64,000 nucleotides of DNA from NCBI GenBank assembly GCA_016177705.1, contig JACOUT010000003.1, positions 434,001 to 498,000 of the forward strand, given 5' to 3'. Positions 54,350 to 64,000 of this stretch are shown piece after piece. The DNA comes from Deltaproteobacteria bacterium (GTDB taxonomy: Bacteria > Myxococcota > UBA727 > VGSZ01). The position numbers were made by a program, and so were the translations under genes. How positions within the stretch are numbered: the stretch's first letter is position 1; each line of letters begins with the position of its first letter. The notes beneath the pieces were generated by a model. The model ran no database searches and was not told where the DNA came from. It was given only the letters and a program-made list of their open reading frames with translations.

Positions 54350-55324
54350 ATGCCGACGCGCTTCCCGTCGGTGCCGACGCGCGTCGGCCTCGCCGTCGGC
54401 CTCGACATGCCGTGGGGTTCGCCTCGCGGCTTCGTCGAGGCCGACGACGACAGCGGGTCAACTCCCGCGCCGGCCGTCACGCGTTTCCTGGAGCGGTACG
54501 CGGACTGGTTCACCGGCGTGTTCACGTCGATCCAGCCGCGGCGGCGCCAGCGCTGGCAGACGGGCGTCGCTGCCCCCTACGTCGATGCCAACGCTCGCCT
54601 GCGCCGAAGCTGCCCGGCCGCCGCGCTGTTCTCGCTGCACCACACGCAGCTCGACACCGCGCAGCCGTGCGGGTTTGACGAGAGCGGCCGCGCTGAGCTG
54701 TTCGCGTTCACCAACGCCCTCGTCGAGGCGACCGGCGCCGCGTGGGTCAACGAAGATCTTGGCATTTGGACCTTCGACGGCAAGCCGCTGCCGTACCCGC
54801 TGCCACCGCTGCTCACCACGGCAAGCCTGCGACGGTGCATCGCGACCGTGCGCACGGTCCAGGCGAAGCTGGTGGTCCCGTTCGTCCTCGAGCTGCCCGG
54901 CTTCTCGGAGGGAGCGGGGTTCTGGCTTGGCGACCTCGACCCCTTGGCGTTCTTTCGCACCATCGTCGAAGAGACGGATTCGCCGTGCACGATCGACATC
55001 GCCCACCTCTTGGGCATCGCCGGGGTGGAGAGCTGCCGCGATCATGCAGACGACGTGATCGCGCGGCTCCCGCTCGACGCTTGTATCGACCTCCATCTCT
55101 CTGGTGCGCACCTGGCCAACGGCGCCATCGTCGATGCGCACCACGGCGTGCTGCTCGATGAACAGCTCGACCTGCTGGAGGCCCTGCTTCCTCGCTGTCC
55201 GAATCTGCGGGTCATCACCTACGAGGATCCGCGCTTTCTCGACGACGGCAGGTTGGTGCCAAAGGCGCTGCGCAACGCCGAGCGCCTGCGCGGCATCGCG
55301 GCGGCATGGAGCAACGGCACATGA
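54350..55324 (+). CDS. MNIO (DUF692-like) multinuclear iron oxidase
   Basis: A 324-residue TIM-barrel enzyme resembling DUF692 proteins. Metal-ligand regions appear in the usual order: SLHHTQLDT, VNEDLGIWTFDGKPLPYPLP, VPFVLELPGF, CTIDIAHLLG, IDLHLSGAHL, DAHHGVLLDEQLDLLEAL, and the final VITYEDPRF. MNIO enzymes bind two or three irons and oxidise Cys or Asp residues of RiPP precursors. The sequence diverges from the classical HvfB/MbnB type, so the exact reaction is unknown. Its ATGA overlap with the next gene fits an enzyme-partner pair. Confidence 0.75.
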   Translation: MPTRFPSVPTRVGLAVGLDMPWGSPRGFVEADDDSGSTPAPAVTRFLERYADWFTGVFTSIQPRRRQRWQTGVAAPYVDANARLRRSCPAAALFSLHHTQLDTAQPCGFDESGRAELFAFTNALVEATGAAWVNEDLGIWTFDGKPLPYPLPPLLTTASLRRCIATVRTVQAKLVVPFVLELPGFSEGAGFWLGDLDPLAFFRTIVEETDSPCTIDIAHLLGIAGVESCRDHADDVIARLPLDACIDLHLSGAHLANGAIVDAHHGVLLDEQLDLLEALLPRCPNLRVITYEDPRFLDDGRLVPKALRNAERLRGIAAAWSNGT

Positions 55325-55971
55325 TCGATCGCAGCCTCGACGCAGCGCTCGCGCAGCAAGCCACGACCTTGCGTGAGCTCCTCTTCGCCGAGGTGCCGCC
55401 TGCGAGCAGCGCCGACCTTGGGCGCATAGCAGCGTTTCGGCGCTTGCTTGCCGACCGTGTGCTCAACGAGCGCCACGTCGGCGTCGGGGCGCTGCGGGAT
55501 TGCTACCCGCTCACCATTGCTTCCTGGCAGCGAGCGCACCCGGCCGACAGCAGCCTGCGCAGCCTGGCCACGCGCTTTCTGGCGTCGAGCGCGTACCAAG
55601 AGGCCGGCGGGCTCGACCGACCGGGTAGCGAAGAGGCGTTCGGACGTTTTGCCATGGCGGCCCATGTCGCCGCTGACGTCGTCGTGACGCGGGAGATGCT
55701 GCGCGCGGTGCTGGCGGCTGTTGTTGCCATCGCGCCGGCGAGGCCGCGTTTCTCGCTGCCGCGCGAGATCGTACGTCGAGCGAGCGGCGCGTTGGTCGCG
55801 GTGCTCCATGACGATGCCGGTGGGGCGGAGCTGCTCGCTGTCGCGGTCCGGCAGGGCCGGCATTGCTTCGTGTCCGGGCGCCTGACCGCCAGCTTGGCCC
55901 GCGCGCTCACGGTACCAGGCGTCGTCGCGTCGCCCGCGGTGGCGAGCGCCTTGGCCGCGCAAGGGCTGTGA
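55321..55971 (+). CDS. MNIO partner protein, HvfC/DUF2063-like
   Basis: A 216-residue soluble protein with start ATG 55321 overlapping the MNIO stop. The N-terminal half is helical and resembles the DUF2063 region that binds precursor peptides (IAAFRRLLADRVLNERHVGV, GALRDCYPLTIASWQ, LRSLATRFLASSAYQ). The C-terminal half is a mixed alpha/beta module (GALVAVLHDDAGGAELLAVA). In MbnBC-type systems such a partner forms a heterodimer with the MNIO enzyme and recruits the substrate. The similarity is weak, so the call rests partly on position. Confidence 0.55.
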   Translation: MIDRSLDAALAQQATTLRELLFAEVPPASSADLGRIAAFRRLLADRVLNERHVGVGALRDCYPLTIASWQRAHPADSSLRSLATRFLASSAYQEAGGLDRPGSEEAFGRFAMAAHVAADVVVTREMLRAVLAAVVAIAPARPRFSLPREIVRRASGALVAVLHDDAGGAELLAVAVRQGRHCFVSGRLTASLARALTVPGVVASPAVASALAAQGL

Positions 55972-56024
55972 TCGCCAGGCGCTGATGCTGCAACGCCTGC
56001 GCCCGTGCTAGCGGCGCCCAGCGC

Positions 56025-57184
56025 TCAGAACGTCGTCGTGGTCACCGCGTGCAGCTCGCCGGGCAGCACGATGCCGACGCGCTCGAAGACGCCGAGCCGC
56101 CCGTGGAAGACCCGCAGGCGGAAGGTGACCGGACCGGCCGCGTCGACGGCGTCGACGGCGATGGACGCGGTGCCCTGCGCGCCGGCGCCGGGCAGGTAGA
56201 TCAGCTCCGCGCCCTGACCGGTCGGGTGGCGATGCGCCTGGATGAAGATGTCGTCGAGGCCGGAGTACAGCTCGCCGTTCCAGTCGGCCGCGTCGCAGCG
56301 TCGGGCGCTGCAGTCGAGCTCGGCGCGCGCTTCATCGCAGCGTTGGTGCGGTGCGGCGTTCGGTGACGCGAAGCACGCCTGGCCGTCGATGGTCCTGGCG
56401 ACGTGCAGGTCGAGATCGGCTTCGCCGAGCCACGTCAACTGCAGCTGACCGCCGGGTACTGGCCGGGGATGCGCACGTCCGCGAAGAAGGTGGCCTCGCA
56501 GCCGCGGCCGGCGTCGTCGCGCACCCGCACGGTGTGGGGCGCGCTGTGCGTGACGACGTTGAGGTGAGCGACGCTGCCGCCGACCACCTCGTCGTCCGAC
56601 GGTGAGGCGCCGAGGCCCACCGCGAGCCCGTAGGGTTGATCGTCCGCAAAGAGCCGTGGCCCTTGCAGGTCCGGCATGTCGACGAGGCTCCAGCGCCAGG
56701 GTCCGTCGAGCAGCCTGCCGCTGTTGTTCGCATGCACTTCGAGCGGCACCGGGCTCAGGGGCTGGCCGTACTCGCGGGTCAAGAGCGCCCACAGCGTGCA
56801 ATCGGCCCGCGGCTCGACCTCGGCGCGCAGCCTGATCGCCGTCGACGCGCCGTCGGACGCCGCGAGCTGCAGCCACGCGAGCGCCGGCGTCGCCTGGTCG
56901 GGGTCGAACGTCACCTCGAGCGTCGCGCTCGATCGAGCCGCGAGGCGAAGGGGCGCGCTCGACACCAGCGAGAAGCGGGCGTCGCCCGGCGAGAGCAGCG
57001 GCGTGACCACCAGCGCACCGTCGCTGGCGTTGCCGACCACCAGCGATTGCACCTGGCGCTCGCCGCCCGCGACCGCCGCCCACTCGAGGGTGCTCGCCGA
57101 CACCGTCAGCATGCCGTGCGAGGTTGGCGGCGAGGAGCAGGCAATGCTCGCGAGTGTCAGGAGCGCGAGCAGGTGGTAGTGCAT
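56025..57184 (-). pseudogene. lipoprotein gene with a single frameshift
   Basis: Two frames make one protein. The first part (57184 to about 56450) has a signal peptide and lipobox (LLALLTLASIAC), an Ig-like, HYDIN/Ash-type domain (GGERQVQSLVVGNASDG) and ends VRIPGQYPA, then meets a stop. The second part (to 56025) continues QLQLTWLGEADLDLHVARTI with the family's Cys pairs and ends HAVTTTTF. Adding one G in the GCGGT run near 56450 joins them as YPAGQLQLTWLGEADLDLHV. It may be a real mutation, a programmed event or a sequencing error. Confidence 0.8.
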
Positions 57185-57359
57185 GCGCGCCTCGTCGCAC
57201 GCGGCGTGCCAGGCGCGCGACCTCGCAGCTGCGGTCGTGCGACCTCGAGGTCGCGGCGCGCGTGTCGCTCGTGCGGCGGCGGCCTCGCAGCAGGTGCGAG
57301 ATGCCCTGGCGGCTCGGCATCCAGTGCGGCATGGTCGCGACGTCGTGGGAGGCACACTG

Positions 57360-57821
57360 ATGGCGGACGTCGACGATCGCGCGGGGCTCGCCGCGGGCTT
57401 CAACCCCAAGGTGGCGGAGGCGCTGCAACAGGCGGCCCGCGTCGAGGGGCACTTCCCGGCCTTCCTCGGCATCGTGGTCGAGCGGGCAGAGCCAGGGCGC
57501 ATCACGTGCTCGCTCACCGTGCGGCCCGAACACATCACGCCGGTGGTCGGCGTGGTGCACGGCGGCGTCATCGCCGCGCTGGTCGATCACACGCTGTCGA
57601 TCGCGGTCTACCCGCTGGTCGAGCCCGGCAAGTGGGTCGCCACCGTCGAGTTCAAGCTCAACTACCTCGGCTCGGTGAAGGAGGGCGTGATCCGCGCGGT
57701 CGGCTCGGTCGAGCGCCTCGGCAAGCGCGTGGCGGTGGTGCGCGTCGAAGTCGAGAACGCCGGCGCCACCGTGGCGCTCGCGCAGGGCACGCTCTATGTG
57801 CGCGACCCGCCGGGTCGCTGA
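57360..57821 (+). CDS. PaaI-type hotdog thioesterase
   Basis: A 153-residue single hotdog domain. ATG 57360 has GGGAGG upstream. Family residues lie in ITPVVGVVHGGVIAALVDHT (the HGG motif with the catalytic Asp in the following helix) and VEFKLNYLGSVKEGVIRA. Such enzymes hydrolyse aryl- or acyl-CoA thioesters. It has no operon partner: the gene before is minus-strand and the one after is convergent. Confidence 0.88.
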   Translation: MADVDDRAGLAAGFNPKVAEALQQAARVEGHFPAFLGIVVERAEPGRITCSLTVRPEHITPVVGVVHGGVIAALVDHTLSIAVYPLVEPGKWVATVEFKLNYLGSVKEGVIRAVGSVERLGKRVAVVRVEVENAGATVALAQGTLYVRDPPGR

Positions 57822-57849
57822 CCGGCATCTGTCGGCCTGCTCGCTGCTG

Positions 57850-58338
57850 CTACGGTGCCCAGCCGGGTAGCGCGGCCGCCTGCTTCAACCAGGTCGCAAG
57901 CTGTGCCTCGTCGAGCTGGTCGCCCTCGCGCAGGTCGAGGTAACGCACGCCTGCGCTCTTGCTGACGCCGGGCGGCAGCGGTCGCAGCGACGTGCCGCTG
58001 AAGAACGCCAGCTTGAGATAGTTCGCGTAGGCATGCACGCCCAGGAAGAAGCCACGGCCCTCGACGCCGTAGAAGGGCGAGTTCCACTTCACGGCCTTCT
58101 TCACGTCGGGCACGGCCCGCACGATGAGCGCGTCGAGCCGGCGCCCGAGATCGCTCTTCCAACCCGGCAGCGCGGCCAGGTACGCCTGCACCGGCGCGTC
58201 GCCGTCCCCCTTCGCGATCTGCGGGTTGCCGCCGCTCAGCAGCCTGACGGGCTTCTTCTTCGCCGGGGCACGCCTCGGTGCCTTCGTCGTCGTCGTCGCC
58301 TTCGCCTTCCCCTTCACTGTCGAACGTCGTGCCGCCAT
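57850..58338 (-). CDS. DUF1801 protein
   Basis: A 162-residue protein with a Lys/Ala-rich, histone-tail-like N-terminus (residues 1-33: GKAKATTTTKAPRRAPAKKK) followed by a DUF1801/YdhG-like domain (VQAYLAALPGWKSDLGRRLD, AVKWNSPFYGV, KLAFFSGTSLRPLPPG). The domain is related to the frataxin/YdhG fold, and its biochemical role is not established. The basic tail suggests nucleic-acid contact. Confidence 0.85.
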   Translation of the reverse strand: MAARRSTVKGKAKATTTTKAPRRAPAKKKPVRLLSGGNPQIAKGDGDAPVQAYLAALPGWKSDLGRRLDALIVRAVPDVKKAVKWNSPFYGVEGRGFFLGVHAYANYLKLAFFSGTSLRPLPPGVSKSAGVRYLDLREGDQLDEAQLATWLKQAAALPGWAP

Positions 58339-58428
58339 GGTGCACCTGTCCTTCTGTGCGGCAAATCGATAGCGCGCATCTCACGTGCTAGCGATCGTGC
58401 GCGAGCGCGTCCAGTCGGCGTTCCTCGG

Positions 58429-59550
58429 TCATGGGCGGTGCGTGGTGACGAGCGCGTCGATCTCGGCGTTGGTGATGGTCAGGCCCTCACCTTGCGCCGC
58501 CATCATCACCGCGCGCGCGCCCGCCTCGTCGATCACGCGAAGCCGGAGCAGGTGCGCCGCTGCCTCGGCGTAGTTGGCCACCAGCTGATGGCCGGTGAGG
58601 CGCGTCGCGTCGATGGTCTTGACGTCGTGGATGATGACCGCCTTCACCTGCGACGGGAACGCGCTGCGGATGCGCGTGTACACCTCGGGGTCGCGGTGGT
58701 TGGTGTCGCCGAACAACACGAACTGCTGACCCGGGTTGGCGCGCAGCACCCTCTCGATGTCCGCGACCTTGTTGTCCTCCGCGACGGTGAGCGGGAATGA
58801 CACCGTGCCGGTCTCGACGGTGCCGGCAGGAAGGCCGTTGCGCGCCAGCCACGCGTCGATGGTGGTGACGCGGCCGGGGTTTCGCGCCGTCACGTAGGTG
58901 ACGTCGCCGAGCGCGCCGTTTCCCTGCGCACCGCGCTCGAGCAGCGTCAGCAGCGTCGCCACGCCGGGGTAGGGCGCCGGCTCGACGCCATTTCGCTCGG
59001 GCGGCATCAAGGTCTTGTCGATGTCGCTCACCACGCCGAGCTCGCGCGCGCTTGGCGCGGGGCCTGGCGGCGGCGTCGACGACGCGCGCTGGCAGCCGGT
59101 CCAGGAGCGGATAGCGGCGATGTCGCTCGCCTTGAGCGCCGTGCCCGTCGACGTGATCTGCAGCTCCATCGCGCCGGCTTCGAGCTCGCTCTTCTTCAGG
59201 TAGCCATTGCCGTCGTCCCATTGCGCGGCGGCGCCGACCAGCTCGGCGTCGGTGAAGGTGCGGTTCGGGTTCGAGGTCAGGTACGACGTCTTCACCGAGT
59301 CGAGCACCGACCTCGAGTACTGGTAGTGGTCGGTGGTCGTGGTCGTCGGCGCGCCCGCGAGCGATCGCACCAGGTCGTCAGCGCCACGCTGCAGCTCGGC
59401 CGATGACAGGTAGCCGGGGTTCGTGGCGTCGTGGGCCGCGGCGGCCTGCACGAGCTGCTCGATGGTGGCGCGCGACGTGAGCCCGTTGCCGCGCAGCACC
59501 GTCTCGGGCGTGTAGCGGCCGACCTCGAAGCCTCCGACCATGCGCGGCAT
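58429..59550 (-). CDS. App1-like HAD phosphatase with EF-hand-like N-terminal repeats
   Basis: A 373-residue protein with start ATG 59550 after GGAGG. Residues about 1-165 hold two helical repeats with calcium-binding style loops (DATNPGYLSSAELQ; QWDDGNGYLKKSELEAGAME). From about 185 is a HAD-type phosphatase of the DUF2183/App1 kind: motif I VVSDIDKTLMPPE, then VTYVTARNPGRVTTIDAWLA, and FVLFGDTNHRDPEVYTRIRS with the late Asp. App1 acts on phosphatidate, but the substrate here is open. There is no signal peptide. Confidence 0.75.
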   Translation of the reverse strand: MPRMVGGFEVGRYTPETVLRGNGLTSRATIEQLVQAAAAHDATNPGYLSSAELQRGADDLVRSLAGAPTTTTTDHYQYSRSVLDSVKTSYLTSNPNRTFTDAELVGAAAQWDDGNGYLKKSELEAGAMELQITSTGTALKASDIAAIRSWTGCQRASSTPPPGPAPSARELGVVSDIDKTLMPPERNGVEPAPYPGVATLLTLLERGAQGNGALGDVTYVTARNPGRVTTIDAWLARNGLPAGTVETGTVSFPLTVAEDNKVADIERVLRANPGQQFVLFGDTNHRDPEVYTRIRSAFPSQVKAVIIHDVKTIDATRLTGHQLVANYAEAAAHLLRLRVIDEAGARAVMMAAQGEGLTITNAEIDALVTTHRP

Positions 59551-59651
59551 GGGAACCTCCGTGGCGGAGGTATCGGCGCAGCGTGTAGGATGTTGTGCGC
59601 CAAGGTGGGCGGGCCAAGATCCGCGTCCGAACGCCGCGCCGGGACGCGACC

Positions 59652-60481
59652 TCAGCTGGTCCCCGGCGATCCCGTGCGCGCGTGCGACGAGAGCCAGTCG
59701 GCCAGCGCGCGCACGGCGTGTTTCTGCAGGTAGTGCCCGCCGGTGCGCTCGACCAGGTGCGTGACCAGTGGCGCCGCCACCAGGTCGCGCGCGAGCGCGC
59801 TGCCGACGGCGACCTCGACCAGCGGATCGTCGTGCGCTGACGCCACCAAGGCCGGGCAGCGCACCCGCGCGGCCGCGCGCTTGTTGGCCGCGATGTCGAG
59901 GTCGCCCGAGATGGCGAGATGCAGCGCGGCGCTCTCGACGTCGAGCGGCGCCGGGTTCCTGGTGCCCCTGCCCTGGTAGAACGCGTCGAGGCGCTGCACG
60001 GCGCGCGCGCCGACGAGCGGCATGCGCGCGACGCCGCCGAGCGCGCGGATCCACGAGGCCGGCACGGTCAGCCCGCGATGACGACGCGTGCCCGCGCTGT
60101 TGACAAGCCCGAGCGCCCAGACCTCGTCGGCAAAGCACGCCGCCACCATCAGCGCGGTGGCGCCGCCAATCGAGTGGCCGACGACGGCGAAGCGAGCGAA
60201 GCCGAGCGCGCGCATGCAATTGCGCACGAAGGCCGCGCGGTTCTCCGCTTTAGGCGAGGGGAAGGCGCGCACCGGCGTTTGGCCGAAGCCCGGCAGATCG
60301 AAGCGCACCGCGCACAGGCCGGCGTCGACGAGCGCGGGGCCCGCGTAGCGCCAGTCGCGCACGCTGCCGGGGATGCCGTGCACGAGCGCGACCGCGGGCG
60401 CTGTGCGATCGCCCTCGACGACGACGTGCACCTCGCCGAGCAGCTCACCGGGTGGGTCGGTCGGCACGGGCAGCGCGCTCG

Positions 60482-60485
<4 letters not shown>
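59652..60485 (-). CDS. alpha/beta hydrolase
   Basis: A 277-residue hydrolase. The oxyanion segment is VALVHGIPGSVRDW, the nucleophile elbow is FAVVGHSIGGATALM (Ser in GHSIGG), the acid is near VASAHDDPLVE and the catalytic His is in VERTGGHYLQKHA. Typical substrates are small esters, epoxides or C-C bonds; none is indicated. ATG 60485 overlaps the stop of the ABC-F gene. Confidence 0.85.
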
Positions 60486-62440
<1,955 letters not shown>

Positions 62441-62495
62441 CGGGGCGCACCATACAGCGGCCGACGCGCGCGTCGAGCGTTGGGGGCGCGCGCCG

Positions 62496-63701
62496 TCACA
62501 GCTCGCCGCCCACCTCGAAGGAGAGACGCACGTGCTGCATCTCGCCCGCGTACGGCGGGTAGCGGAACACGGCGAAGGCCTCGCGCAGGCAGCCGTCGTA
62601 GCTGGTGGTGCGCAGCCGCTGTGGCCGCAGGTCGTAGCTCGGCACGCGGCCGTCGTTGGCGACGGCCCACTCGAGCTCCACCACCGTCTGCGTGATCGGC
62701 ACCTTGGCCTTGACGGCGTCGCGGATGCACCGCTGCAACAGCGTGTCGTAGTCGGCCAGCACCTCGGCGTTGATCTCGGGATCGAAGGCGCCGAGCGGCT
62801 CCTTCGAGAAGTCGTAGTGCAGCGTGTCGCCGAAGGTGCGCTGCTCGGCGGTGCCGCAGACGATGCCCTGCGCGCGCGCCCGTCGACACAGCTCGAGCGA
62901 GGCCTTGCTCTTCAGGTAGCGCGACGCGGTCTGGTGCGACGCGGGCTTGCGCGGATCGACGACCACCTCGCGATCGGCGCCGAGGCTGGCGAGCGACGCG
63001 CCCGCGAGGTCGCCCTGCGCCTCGAGCAGGCGCGCGCGCACCCGCAGCGCGTCGCGACGAACGGCCGCGCCATCGCGCCCCTTGAGGTTCGCGATGGCGA
63101 GCGCGAGGTCGGCGGTAGCACCCACGACGTCGACCGGGCCACCCGGCGGCGCCGAGGTCGCGCGCAGGCGGGCCAGCAGCGCACGCGCGACGGCGAGCTG
63201 GCGTTGGTCCGAGAGCGCTTCCCACGCCCCGAGCGCGTCGCTGACGTCGAGCTTGTGCGCCTCCTCGGCGGCGCTGAGCGGCGGCGGCGACGGCATGCGC
63301 TCACGGGCGGCCACCAGCTTGACCAGGCGAAGGAGCGCGTCATCGCCCTTGCTGACGGCGAGCACGTGCTGTTTGCGGGCGTGTTCGCCGACAGCGGCGA
63401 AGGCGGCCGCCGCGGCATGCAGCGCGCGCGTGCGCGCGGCGCGCGCCTCGGCCACGCCGTGCAGCCGCGCCTCGACGACGAACGCCAGGCCCCGCTTGGG
63501 CTTGTGCTTGCGCGCCTCGCGCGCGGCGCGCAGGCGGTCGACGAGCCCAGGGCGATCGCTGTCGGCGAAGCGCAAGAGCGCGGTCGCGCGCCGCGCGGCG
63601 TCGGTCGGCAGCGCGCCCTGCAGCTCCGCCCAGCTCTCGACCTCGTCGAGCGAGGCCGCGGGCGCGGCGAGCGACAGCACGAGCGCGAGCGCGACGCTCA
63701 T
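62496..63701 (-). CDS. secreted protein with AgmX/PglI-like C-terminal domain
   Basis: A 401-residue exported protein (signal MSVALALVLSLAAPAAS). The middle 250 residues are helical and Ala/Arg-rich. The C-terminal 90 residues (LQRCIRDAVKAKVPITQTVV, VELEWAVANDGRVPSYDLRP, DGCLREAFAVFRYPPYAGEM) resemble the AgmX/PglI C-terminal or TonB-like domain common in Myxococcota secreted proteins. Function is unknown. It lies just downstream of the SRP RNA on the same strand. Confidence 0.7.
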   Translation of the reverse strand: MSVALALVLSLAAPAASLDEVESWAELQGALPTDAARRATALLRFADSDRPGLVDRLRAAREARKHKPKRGLAFVVEARLHGVAEARAARTRALHAAAAAFAAVGEHARKQHVLAVSKGDDALLRLVKLVAARERMPSPPPLSAAEEAHKLDVSDALGAWEALSDQRQLAVARALLARLRATSAPPGGPVDVVGATADLALAIANLKGRDGAAVRRDALRVRARLLEAQGDLAGASLASLGADREVVVDPRKPASHQTASRYLKSKASLELCRRARAQGIVCGTAEQRTFGDTLHYDFSKEPLGAFDPEINAEVLADYDTLLQRCIRDAVKAKVPITQTVVELEWAVANDGRVPSYDLRPQRLRTTSYDGCLREAFAVFRYPPYAGEMQHVRLSFEVGGEL

Positions 63702-63722
63702 GGACGCAAAGAGTAGAAGAAA

Positions 63723-63806
63723 GTGCCGCTGCGCACATCGCAGGGGACCCTACCGTTGCTCCCTTCCGGGCCTGGCGGGGTTCGGGCGTTGCGATTGCGC
63801 AGCAGC
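63723..63806 (-). ncRNA. ffs: 4.5S signal recognition particle RNA
   Basis: On the minus strand the invariant SRP domain IV loop is clear: GCCAGGCCCGGAAGGGAGCA. The closing stem pairs CTGCGCAATCGCA at the 5' end with TGCGATGTGCGCAG at the 3' end. This small bacterial type binds Ffh to target membrane proteins. Ends are set by the stem and the promoter, so they may be off by a few bases. Confidence 0.93.
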
Positions 63807-63812
63807 GCGCTT

Positions 63813-63841
63813 GGCTTAGCGGCTCGCCCTCGGCCTTTCAA
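63813..63841 (-). promoter_or_regulatory. sigma70-type promoter of the SRP RNA
   Basis: On the minus strand TTGAAA (63836-63841) is followed after exactly 17 bases by TAAGCC (63813-63818), with the RNA beginning about 7 bases later. The -35 is good and the -10 is weak. Confidence 0.6.
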
Positions 63842-63861
63842 CCCTCGCTATACTCGGCCCG

Positions 63862-64000
63862 ATGGACGCCTTCGCCTTCCTGCGTCGCCGCACCTTCCTG
63901 AAGCTCGGCGTCGCGGGGCTGGCGGGGCTCGGCGTCGCCGGCGGTGGCCTGGTGGCGCTGCGCGGCAGCGCGCTGGCGGTGGGCGGCCTCGGCGTGCTCG
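63862..64000 (+). CDS. Tat-exported protein, N-terminal fragment
   Basis: Only 46 codons are visible before the window ends. The twin-arginine signal is clear: LRRRTFLKLGVAGLAGLGVAG, followed by a hydrophobic stretch and LRGSALAVGGLGVL. A signal plus short hydrophobic segment of this kind is seen in gluconate 2-dehydrogenase subunit 3-like proteins, but the visible part is too short to decide. A TATACT box lies only 7 bases before the ATG, so the message could be nearly leaderless. Confidence 0.7.
   Translation, partial: MDAFAFLRRRTFLKLGVAGLAGLGVAGGGLVALRGSALAVGGLGVL

Overview
The window is a GC-rich bacterial chromosome segment. Strong G/C bias at third codon positions, frequent GTG/TTG starts in 4-base overlaps, many secreted lipoproteins and an AgmX-like secreted protein fit a delta-proteobacterial lineage, most likely Myxococcota. 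That assignment is an inference from gene style, not from a marker gene. The organism respires nitrate anaerobically and makes a surface polysaccharide.

Layout. (1) 1-12.5 kb is an exopolysaccharide/O-antigen locus. It holds the WlbA dehydrogenase and WlbB acetyltransferase of 2,3-diacetamido-uronic acid synthesis, a second acetyltransferase, a GT4 glycosyltransferase, a LegB-like dehydratase, Wzz- and Wza-type export proteins, a polyprenyl-phosphate sugar-phosphate transferase and a Wzi-like outer-membrane protein. (2) 12.6-29.2 kb is a nitrate respiration block. moaA and a REC-GAF-GAF-BTAD regulator converge on a long minus-strand operon: dihaem cytochrome c, narG, narH, narJ, narI, a hemerythrin and two NarK transporters. 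Upstream lie a haem lipoprotein, a Fur-box-controlled outer-membrane protein and a small membrane protein. (3) At 29.4 kb there is a tRNA-Arg(TCG), followed directly by an IS3 element that carries an IS110-family element inside its orfA.

(4) 32.6-50.0 kb is an accessory defence island with visibly lower GC and different codon use. Its minus-strand operon encodes a restriction-endonuclease-like protein, a ubiquitin-like protein ending GGGG-TS, an E2-like protein, a JAMM peptidase, a ThiF/E1 enzyme, a sigma-like protein, a small protein and an ImmA/IrrE peptidase. Facing it is a CARF-domain sigma54 activator (RtcR type). The gap between them holds a sigma54 promoter-like site and two inverted repeats in enhancer position. 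Downstream of the activator, on its strand, come hsdR-hsdM-hsdS, an AAA ATPase and a PLD-like protein.

(5) 50-52.5 kb holds three small minus-strand genes separated by copies of one intergenic repeat family. (6) 52.5-56 kb has a LysR regulator divergent from a three-gene set that looks like an MNIO (DUF692) RiPP pathway: a Cys-containing secreted protein, the MNIO enzyme and a partner protein. (7) 56-64 kb is ordinary chromosome: a frameshifted lipoprotein, a hotdog thioesterase, a DUF1801 protein, an App1-like phosphatase, an alpha/beta hydrolase, a Uup-type ABC-F ATPase, a secreted protein, the 4.5S SRP RNA with a recognisable promoter, and the start of a Tat-exported protein.

The most striking item is the sigma54/CARF-controlled bacterial ubiquitin-like conjugation operon beside a type I restriction-modification locus.
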